Source of the DNA: Sediminicultor sp035648055
GTDB lineage: Bacteria; Atribacterota; Phoenicimicrobiia; Phoenicimicrobiales; Phoenicimicrobiaceae
Direction of reading: 5' to 3'
Length of the DNA: 12,529 nucleotides
NCBI GenBank assembly: GCA_035648055.1
Contig: DASRMF010000075.1
Coordinates: forward strand, 1-12,529
Shown: positions 7,078 to 12,529 of the stretch, one piece after another
How positions within the stretch are numbered: position 1 is the stretch's first letter
Layout: the number at the start of each line of letters is the position of its first letter
Program-made: the position numbers and the translations under genes
The notes under the pieces: generated by a model
Told to the model about the DNA's origin: nothing
What the model saw: only the letters and a program-made list of their open reading frames with translations
The model's database searches: none

Positions 7078-8145
7078 TTAAGAGTATATTTTTGCTTTCT
7101 CCACTCCATTTAACACTCTTATGACTGCCTGGGCTAATGCCTTCATCTCTTCTTCTCCCGGATAAACTACAATCGGAGCTATCCAACCCGTACGATCTTT
7201 TATCTTATTTACTAAAATTTCGTTATGAGCTATGCCTCCGGTAAGAATAATTGCTTCAACTTTTCCTTTTAATACAGTAGCCATTGCCCCAATTTCTTTG
7301 GCAATTTGGTAGCACATTGCCTCAAAAACAAGCTTAGCATAATCATCTCCTTGCTCCATTTTCTTCACTACTTCTCTCACATCATTGGTCCCCAAATAAG
7401 AGACAAGTCCACCCTGATGAGTGATAAACTTGATTAATTCTTTTTCTGAATATTTACCGGAATAACACAGATGAATTAAAGCCTTATTAGGGAGAGAGCC
7501 GGTTCTCTCGGGTGAAAAAGGTCCTCCATCATTGGCATTATTTACATCCACAATTTTTCCTTTTTCAATGGGAGCAACAGATATCCCTCCACCCAGATGA
7601 GCTACAATAAGATTTATCTCTTCAAGTTTTTTCCCTTGCTCTTTAGCGTAACGGAAAGCATTAGCCCGGATATTTAAAGTATGAAGCAGGGATTCCCTTT
7701 CTATCCCTTTTAGCCCGGAAATCCGAGCAATATCGGTAAATTCATCAACAGAGACAGGGTCAGCAATATAGGCAGGAACATCAATTTCTTCAGCTATTTC
7801 ACGGGCAATAATCCCTCCTAAATTAGAGGCATGTTCTCTGGGAGAATTTTTTAAATCTTCTATAAGTTTATCGTTTACAGTATAGGTTCCTGCGGCCAGA
7901 GGTTTTAATATTCCCCCTCGTCCTATAAGAGCTTTTAATGAATTAGTATCTATGTTTTCCTTTTTTAAGGTGTCTAAAATTATCTTTTTCCTGATTGGTC
8001 CCTGTTCTAGTAGAGATTTAAATTGGGAAAGTTCTTCTGTAGAATGATTAACAGATTGACTAGCAATTTCTTCAGCTTCTAAGTTGAATAAAGCAATCTT
8101 GGTAGAAGTTGAACCGGGATTAATTACCAAAATATTTTCCTTCAT
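7078..8145 (-). CDS. buk: Butyrate kinase (acetate/butyrate kinase family)
   Basis: At 355 residues this is the normal length of Buk and shorter than acetate kinase (about 400). It has the ASKHA-fold signatures: NPGSTSTKIALF (9-20, phosphate 1), GRGGILKPL (75-83), HLGGGISVAPIEKGK (183-197, phosphate 2), NDGGPFSPERTGSLP (205-219) and LTGGIAHNE (301-309, adenosine site). It transfers phosphate from an acyl phosphate to ADP, making ATP and a carboxylic acid in the cytoplasm. The start is ATG at 8145, with GGAGG at 8151-8155, 5 bases upstream. It lies 112 bases downstream of the aminotransferase and upstream of ptb. The family accepts butyryl, isobutyryl, isovaleryl and related acyl phosphates, so the true substrate is not fixed by sequence. 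Confidence 0.93.
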   Translation of the reverse strand: MKENILVINPGSTSTKIALFNLEAEEIASQSVNHSTEELSQFKSLLEQGPIRKKIILDTLKKENIDTNSLKALIGRGGILKPLAAGTYTVNDKLIEDLKNSPREHASNLGGIIAREIAEEIDVPAYIADPVSVDEFTDIARISGLKGIERESLLHTLNIRANAFRYAKEQGKKLEEINLIVAHLGGGISVAPIEKGKIVDVNNANDGGPFSPERTGSLPNKALIHLCYSGKYSEKELIKFITHQGGLVSYLGTNDVREVVKKMEQGDDYAKLVFEAMCYQIAKEIGAMATVLKGKVEAIILTGGIAHNEILVNKIKDRTGWIAPIVVYPGEEEMKALAQAVIRVLNGVEKAKIYS

Positions 8146-8157
8146 ATTTTCCTCCGT

Positions 8158-8263
8158 AATTAGTTAGTTAGTTAGTTGCTTGGTTAGATAGTTAAGGATT
8201 TAATCTTAAAACCAGTTAACCAAATAACTAACTAACCAGCGAACCAAATCCTAACGACTAATT
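8158..8263. repeat. Long imperfect inverted repeat of TTAGTTAG/GGTTAG units between aminotransferase and buk
   Basis: Both arms are built of TTAG and GGTTAG units. AATTAGT (8158-8164) pairs with ACTAATT (8257-8263), and the core TGGTTAGATAGTTA (8181-8194) pairs with TAACTAACTAACCA (8225-8238) at 13 of 14 positions. The intervening bases pair partly, so RNA from either strand can fold into a long hairpin of about 100 bases. The right arm includes the aminotransferase stop codon (8258-8260), and the left arm ends just before the buk ribosome site. It has no T-run, so it is not a standard terminator. Confidence 0.7.
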
Positions 8264-9415
8264 TATTTTTTCTATTCCCTTCTTTATTCTCCTTATTCCT
8301 TCTTTAATATCTTCTAAAGAAGTAGCAAAAGATAAGCGGATATAACCCTCGCCTTGTGCGCCGAAAGCAGTACCGGGAACAGTCACTACTTTACATTCTT
8401 CTAAGAGATACGTAGATAGTTCTTCAGAGGTCATTCCTGTGTCTTTAATATTTACAAAAGCGTAAAAAGTACCTTCGGGCGTATAACAGCTCAATCCATT
8501 AATTTCATTTAGCCCTTTAATTAGGACATTTCTTCTTTTATTATAAGCGGTAAACATCTCCTTAACACAATCCTGCGAACCCTGGATTGCTGCCAGACCC
8601 GCTCTCTGAGCTATAGAATTTGCACATACGGAACTATTTTGTAACAGTTTCGCTATTTCTTTTACTATATTAGGTGGGGTAGAAAGATAAGCCAATCTCC
8701 ATCCGGTCATAGCATAGCTCTTGGAAAAACCAAATATACTAATAGTTTTTTCTTTCATCCCGGGCAAAGAAGCAATACTGATATGTTCTCTACCATCATA
8801 GACTATATCTTCGTAAAGCTCGTCACTGATTATGAATAAATCTTTTTCCTTTGCTATCTCGGCAATTGCTAATAATTCTTCTTTGTTAAAAGCAGCTCCG
8901 GTAGGATTACTGGGAGAATTCAGGAGGATAGCCTTGGTTTTGGGGGTGATGCAATTTTTCAATTCTTCTAAATCAGGATGAAAATTATTTTCTCCCCGCA
9001 AAGGAAGATATACCGGTGTCCCTCCCGCAAGATATATCTGGGATTCGTAAGTCACAAAACCAGGATCAGGAATAATTATTTCGTCCTCTGGATTAATAAG
9101 AGTGTAAAAAGCAAAGAATAAGGCATCTGTACCCCCGGAAGTTACTAATACTTCATCAAGTGTAACCGATGTTTTATTCTTCTGTTTTAATTTATTAGCT
9201 AAGGCTTCTCTAAACTCCGGAAACCCTAAATTGGGAGTATAACGAGTGTAGCCCTCATCCAAGGCCTTTTTAGCTGCCTCACGAATATGGGTAGGAGTGA
9301 TAAAATCAGGCTCCCCTATCCCAAAACTGACTAAGCCTTTTTTCCCTTGAGCTAAATCAAACAGTTTTCTTATACCCGAAGGTTTTATCTTTTTCAGATT
9401 ACTATTAAATTCCAA
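8258..9415 (-). CDS. PLP-dependent class I/II aminotransferase (aspartate/aromatic aminotransferase type)
   Basis: The protein has 385 residues from the TTG at 9415. Fold-type I motifs: YTRYTPNLGFPEFREALA near 56-73, SGGTDALF (94-101) at the cofactor phosphate site, NSPSNPTG (166-173), SDELYED (197-203), the PLP-binding lysine Lys232 in FGFSKSYAMTGWR, and Arg360 in YIRLSFA, which binds the substrate carboxylate. It moves an amino group from an amino acid to 2-oxoglutarate, giving a 2-oxo acid. Between iorB and buk, its product is probably the substrate of IorAB, so an aromatic or branched-chain amino acid is likely; aspartate is also possible for this family. Its start overlaps the last 11 bases of iorB. 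An upstream in-frame TTG at 9457 would give 399 residues but has no comparable ribosome site. Confidence 0.92.
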   Translation of the reverse strand: MEFNSNLKKIKPSGIRKLFDLAQGKKGLVSFGIGEPDFITPTHIREAAKKALDEGYTRYTPNLGFPEFREALANKLKQKNKTSVTLDEVLVTSGGTDALFFAFYTLINPEDEIIIPDPGFVTYESQIYLAGGTPVYLPLRGENNFHPDLEELKNCITPKTKAILLNSPSNPTGAAFNKEELLAIAEIAKEKDLFIISDELYEDIVYDGREHISIASLPGMKEKTISIFGFSKSYAMTGWRLAYLSTPPNIVKEIAKLLQNSSVCANSIAQRAGLAAIQGSQDCVKEMFTAYNKRRNVLIKGLNEINGLSCYTPEGTFYAFVNIKDTGMTSEELSTYLLEECKVVTVPGTAFGAQGEGYIRLSFATSLEDIKEGIRRIKKGIEKIN

Positions 9416-10025
9416 TACTCTTCCCTCCTTTTTTTCCCTCAGCAAACCCACTTTCAAAAGCCTTTAAATTAGTTTCAATGCTTTTAGGTGGTAAGTTTTC
9501 CTTCATAGACTGAATAATTAAATCCTTATCTATAGGAAACTGAGGAATAGCAGCTGCTGCTCCGAGCAGAACCATATTTTCCGAGATAATGCTTCCTGCT
9601 TCTTTAGCTATTTTCTGGGCATCGATTATTAATAAATTTTTTATTTTGGTTTTTAATTCTTTAAAGACAGAAGATAGCTCAGGATATTCTGAAATACCGA
9701 GCGAAACAGTAAAGGGTACAACGGGAGAACTGTTTACTATAACAAAAGAATCTCTACCTACTTTATTTAAAGACCTTAGAGCTTCTGTCAGTTCAAAGGC
9801 AATCAATAAATCTGCTCCTCCCTCTTCAATCAAAGGACTTTGTGCTTCGCCAATTTTAAGTTCAGTTATTACTGTGCCCCCTCTTTGAGCCATTCCATGA
9901 ACTTCACTCATCACCACATTCAAACCTTTTTTCATCGCTGCTTCTCCTATAATTGTAGAAGCCTTTATAGTTCCTTGACCCCCTATTCCAATAAGATGAA
10001 TTTTATAGATATTTTTATTTTTCAT
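9405..10025 (-). CDS. iorB: Indolepyruvate:ferredoxin oxidoreductase, beta (gamma-domain) subunit
   Basis: The protein has 206 residues, typical for IorB. The N-terminal loop GIGGQG (13-18) and SEVHGMAQRGG (40-50) are hallmarks of the pyruvate ferredoxin oxidoreductase gamma-type domain. It pairs with IorA to form the cytoplasmic enzyme that decarboxylates aryl-2-oxo acids to acyl-CoA. The start ATG at 10025 overlaps the iorA stop in an ATGA junction, with AGAGGTGA 5 bases before it, a strong sign of translational coupling. An in-frame upstream extension to 10076 lies inside iorA and was rejected. Its last 11 bases overlap the aminotransferase gene. Confidence 0.93.
   Translation of the reverse strand: MKNKNIYKIHLIGIGGQGTIKASTIIGEAAMKKGLNVVMSEVHGMAQRGGTVITELKIGEAQSPLIEEGGADLLIAFELTEALRSLNKVGRDSFVIVNSSPVVPFTVSLGISEYPELSSVFKELKTKIKNLLIIDAQKIAKEAGSIISENMVLLGAAAAIPQFPIDKDLIIQSMKENLPPKSIETNLKAFESGFAEGKKGGKSIGI
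9424..9428 (-). promoter_or_regulatory. Shine-Dalgarno site that sets a TTG start for the aminotransferase
   Basis: Minus-strand GGAGG within AAGGAGGGAA ends 8 bases before the TTG at 9415. It lies inside the iorB coding sequence. No ATG or GTG lies at a suitable distance. Confidence 0.6.
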
Positions 10026-11893
10026 TTTTTCACCTCTATCGCTTTCTTTGGACATACCTGGGCACAAACTCCACAACCATCACATAATAATGAGTTGATA
10101 TTAACAGAACCATCTTTTTCTATATAAATAGCCGGACAGGTAAAATTCTTCACACAGATTAAGCACTTGCTGCACTCTTCCTGGTTAATGGTATATTTGA
10201 TACTTATACCTTTTTTCCTGTTTTCCGCATCAGTAATCATGGCACAAGGATGTTTGGTAATAACCACTGCCACGCCTTTAAATTGCAGAGCTTCCTTAAA
10301 TATTTCTTCCGTCTTTTTCAAATCAACCGGGTCAATAGTCTTAACTAAACCTGCACCTACTCCTCGGACAATCTTCTCTATAGAAACTTCGGGGGCAGAA
10401 TTCCCCATTCCATCTATTGGTACCCCCGGATTAGTCTGTCCTCCGGTCATCCCGGTTATCCTATTGTCCAAAATTACTACCAAAATATTATCTTTATTAT
10501 GTACAGCATTAATCAGCGGAGGAACTCCTGCATGGAAAAAGGTAGAATCTCCGATAAAAGAAATAACCTTCTGATTAGTTGCTTTAGCAAATCCGCAACC
10601 GATCCCGATACTTGATCCCATCGATATACAGTAATCAGCCATCTTATAAGGTGGTTGAATGGCCAGGGCATAACATCCTATATCACTGGAATAGATTATA
10701 TCTTCTTCTTTTAATTTTAATTTTTTTATAGCTTTCTTTAGGGCAAAGGAAGTTGCACGGTGAGGACATCCGGGACAGAGTACCGGTGGACGTAAAGGCA
10801 AGGGAAGTTTAGTACTAAATTCCTCTTTTTTGATTAATTCTTTATCTATTATTTTTGCTATCCCCGCTGAAACAATATCTGGATTAAATTCGTAAATTCT
10901 AGGAAGAGTCCCGTCTAACTTACCATATACTTTTTTTCCTATATTATACTTTCCTATTATGGCCAAAACTTCATTTTCCATTACCGGCTCTACTTCTTCT
11001 ACTACCAATATACTATCCACACTATTTATAAAATCTAAGACTAATTTTTCCGGGAAAGGATGAGAAAAAGTTAGTTTTAAAATTTTCACTTTTAGATTAT
11101 TTTCACTAACCACATCCATTACGTAATTATAAGCACTACCGCTGGTTACAATCCCAAAACTGTCTCCACCTTTATCAATTATCTTATTAAGGGGAGAGTT
11201 ATTGGCAATTTCCTTAATCTGGGTTAATTTTTCAATTAACTCTTTCCTTCTTGCTACCATATTAGCCGGCATCACTACAAATTGAGCCGGGTCTTTCTCA
11301 AAAACCCCTTTTTCCTTTCCTTTAACAACTGGGCCCAGATTAACTATCCCTCTCATATGAGATATTCTGGTAGTAGTACGCATAAGTATGGGAATCTTAA
11401 ATTGTTCCGATAACTCAAAGCCAAATTTCATCAGGTCTTTTACTTCTTGCGGATTAGAGGGTTCGAGCAGAGGAATCCCCGCTAAGCGGGCCATGATACG
11501 ATTATCCTGTTCGTTTTGAGATGAGTACATAGAAGGGTCATCGGCAGATAAGACAATCATTCCTCCCCGCACCCCGGTATAAACTGTGCTCATAAAAGAA
11601 TCTGCCGCTACATTTAACCCCACATGTTTCATAAAAACAAAGGAACGTAATCCAGCAGCTGCAGCAGCAGTCGAAACTTCTAATGCCACTTTCTCATTGG
11701 AGGAAAATTCAAAATATACTCCTGCTTCCCGGGCAATTTTACAAAATACATCTCCTATCTCTGAGGAAGGAGTGCCGGGATAAGTAGAAACAAGCGAAAC
11801 ACCGCTTTCCAGTGCGCCTCGGACAGCAGCTTCATTGCCAAGTAAAAATAATTTTCCTCCTTCTTTTTCGGTTAAAATTTCTTTTACTTTCAA
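10022..11893 (-). CDS. iorA: Indolepyruvate:ferredoxin oxidoreductase, alpha subunit (TPP and 2x[4Fe-4S])
   Basis: The protein has 623 residues from the TTG at 11893. Order of domains: pyrimidine-binding/pyruvate-ferredoxin oxidoreductase domain with STYPGTPSSEI near 36, a middle transketolase C-terminal-like domain (about 245-355), CPGCPHR at 373-379, a TPP domain with GDSTFFHAG at 448-456 and DNRITGMTGGQ at 476-486, then a C-terminal ferredoxin domain. The two cluster motifs are Cys574/577/580/586 (four residues before the last Cys) and Cys604/607/610/614 (standard spacing). The enzyme converts aryl pyruvates plus CoA to arylacetyl-CoA and CO2, reducing ferredoxin; it is cytoplasmic and usually oxygen-sensitive. 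It heads the enzyme genes, 59 bases after the IclR gene, and its TGA overlaps the iorB ATG. A longer frame from a TTG at 11944 would add 17 residues without a ribosome site. Substrate preference (indolepyruvate, phenylpyruvate or hydroxyphenylpyruvate) is not resolvable by eye. Confidence 0.95.
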   Translation of the reverse strand: MKVKEILTEKEGGKLFLLGNEAAVRGALESGVSLVSTYPGTPSSEIGDVFCKIAREAGVYFEFSSNEKVALEVSTAAAAAGLRSFVFMKHVGLNVAADSFMSTVYTGVRGGMIVLSADDPSMYSSQNEQDNRIMARLAGIPLLEPSNPQEVKDLMKFGFELSEQFKIPILMRTTTRISHMRGIVNLGPVVKGKEKGVFEKDPAQFVVMPANMVARRKELIEKLTQIKEIANNSPLNKIIDKGGDSFGIVTSGSAYNYVMDVVSENNLKVKILKLTFSHPFPEKLVLDFINSVDSILVVEEVEPVMENEVLAIIGKYNIGKKVYGKLDGTLPRIYEFNPDIVSAGIAKIIDKELIKKEEFSTKLPLPLRPPVLCPGCPHRATSFALKKAIKKLKLKEEDIIYSSDIGCYALAIQPPYKMADYCISMGSSIGIGCGFAKATNQKVISFIGDSTFFHAGVPPLINAVHNKDNILVVILDNRITGMTGGQTNPGVPIDGMGNSAPEVSIEKIVRGVGAGLVKTIDPVDLKKTEEIFKEALQFKGVAVVITKHPCAMITDAENRKKGISIKYTINQEECSKCLICVKNFTCPAIYIEKDGSVNINSLLCDGCGVCAQVCPKKAIEVKK

Positions 11894-11899
11894 TTTTTT

Positions 11900-11905
11900 C
11901 CTCCT
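11900..11905 (-). promoter_or_regulatory. Shine-Dalgarno site that sets a TTG start for iorA
   Basis: A minus-strand AGGAGG ends 6 bases before the TTG at 11893-11891, close to ideal, and no ATG or GTG is better placed. The translated protein then begins LKVKEIL (Met as initiator), and conserved sequence begins shortly after. Confidence 0.7.
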
Positions 11906-11934
11906 AATTTTTAAAATTCGCCAGTCTCCCTGTC

Positions 11935-11950
11935 TACCGGTCAACCGGTA
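11935..11950. promoter_or_regulatory. Perfect 16-base palindrome between the IclR gene and iorA, candidate operator
   Basis: TACCGGT (11935-11941) and ACCGGTA (11944-11950) form perfect 7-base arms around a 2-base spacer. It sits in the 59-base gap between the regulator's stop codon and the iorA ribosome site. On the minus strand it contains TTGACC, a -35-like hexamer, but no good -10 lies at the right distance. IclR-family proteins bind short palindromes near the genes they control, so it could be the regulator's site. It could also be a small RNA hairpin. Confidence 0.4.
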
Positions 11951-11952
11951 TA

Positions 11953-12529
11953 CTAGAAAAATCCTGGTATGGTAATTTTTTTTGCTGTAGAAATTAAAGA
12001 ATCTATTAAGTGGGGCAGCTTTCCTTTATCCATTCTGGCTGTGGGAACACTAAAACTTAAACCGGCACAAACTTTTCCTTGCTGGTCTCTTAGGGGAACA
12101 GCTACACAAGTTACTCCCTGCATATACTCCTCATTTACAAAACTATATTCTCTCTCTCTAATCAATTTCAGGTCTTTCTTTAAATATTCTTTACTGGTAA
12201 TAGTATAAGGAGTGTAGGATTTTAATCTTACTTTCTCTAGATAACCATCTAACTCCTGCTCGCTTAAATAAGCTAATAAGACTTTCCCCACAGCAGCACA
12301 ATAAGCAGGTTGATTTGAACCAATCTTTAAATCTAATCTAAGGGTATTATCACTGCCTGCACTATAAAGATAGGTAATTTCATCTCTATCCAGAATGGCT
12401 AAATTGACTGTTTCATTAAATTGTTGAGAAAGTTTTTTCATATAAGGAATAATTTGTACTAAGCCGATTTTATCGGTAACTGCTGTGCCTAATTTGAAGA
12501 TTTTAACTGTGAGGTAATATTTGCGATTC
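11953..12529 (-). CDS. IclR-family transcriptional regulator, 5' end outside window
   Basis: The frame is open from the window edge to the TAG at 11953, giving 191 visible residues; the ATG at 12441 is internal. The first visible residues (YYLTVKIFKLGTAV) match the end of the winged-helix domain and linker typical of IclR proteins. The rest is the C-terminal effector-binding domain: NETVNLAILDRDEITYL near 38-54, AYCAAVGKVLLAYL near 75-88, EYMQGVTCVAVPLRDQQGKV near 132-151, then GLSFSVP. IclR regulators act as dimers or tetramers that bind small carboxylates or aromatic compounds and repress or activate an adjacent catabolic operon. Placed directly upstream of iorA in the same direction, it probably controls the amino-acid fermentation genes and may respond to a 2-oxo acid or aryl acid (inference). 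Most of the DNA-binding domain is missing from view. Confidence 0.9.
   Translation of the reverse strand, partial: NRKYYLTVKIFKLGTAVTDKIGLVQIIPYMKKLSQQFNETVNLAILDRDEITYLYSAGSDNTLRLDLKIGSNQPAYCAAVGKVLLAYLSEQELDGYLEKVRLKSYTPYTITSKEYLKKDLKLIREREYSFVNEEYMQGVTCVAVPLRDQQGKVCAGLSFSVPTARMDKGKLPHLIDSLISTAKKITIPGFF

Noticed and set aside
10167..10574. Open frame of 135 codons on the plus strand
   Set aside because: Antisense to the TPP and ferredoxin region of iorA, whose motifs are intact.
12439..12441. ATG at 12441 as the start of the IclR-family gene
   Set aside because: The frame stays open to the window edge and the upstream residues match the conserved end of the IclR DNA-binding domain and linker.

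Overview
The window is an AT-rich stretch of bacterial DNA from what looks like a strict anaerobe. The evidence is an oxygen-sensitive ferredoxin-linked 2-oxoacid oxidoreductase, a Ptb-Buk substrate-level phosphorylation pair and a CoA-persulfide reductase fusion. Strong Shine-Dalgarno sites and TTG starts are Firmicutes-like. An RND/MMPL exporter fragment is more usual in cells with an outer membrane. A clostridial lineage or an AT-rich anaerobic candidate phylum (Atribacterota-like) would both fit, and the sequence alone does not decide. No RNA gene, insertion sequence or CRISPR array was seen.

Plus strand, 1-3776. The window opens inside an RND/MMPL-type exporter gene (3' part only, ends at 855). 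A near-consensus sigma-70 promoter (TTGACA-17 bp-TAATAT, 919-947) then drives a two-gene sulfur unit. Its first gene is an 827-residue four-module fusion: CoA-disulfide/persulfide reductase, rhodanese, TusA and DsrE2-like. Its second gene is a small ArsR-family repressor. A strong hairpin at 3788-3822 serves as a shared terminator for this unit and the convergent typA.

Minus strand, 3828-5651: the ribosome-associated GTPase TypA/BipA. Upstream of it, 5652-6046 carries no gene, but holds palindromic repeat-like DNA and two hairpins that look like terminators of the next operon.

Minus strand, 6047-12529, read right to left: IclR-family regulator (5' end outside the window), iorA, iorB, a class I/II aminotransferase, butyrate kinase (buk) and phosphate butyryltransferase (ptb). 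Together these encode a complete oxidative amino-acid fermentation route. The aminotransferase makes a 2-oxo acid. IorAB oxidatively decarboxylates it to an acyl-CoA and reduces ferredoxin. Ptb makes the acyl phosphate, and Buk makes ATP and the free acid. The first three enzyme genes are tightly coupled (4-bp and 11-bp overlaps). The gaps before buk and ptb are filled with two different repeat elements. Two of these genes appear to start at TTG behind strong Shine-Dalgarno sites.

The most interesting items are the self-contained amino-acid-to-ATP operon with its own IclR regulator, the sulfur-relay fusion with its ArsR partner, and the unusual repeats inside the operon.
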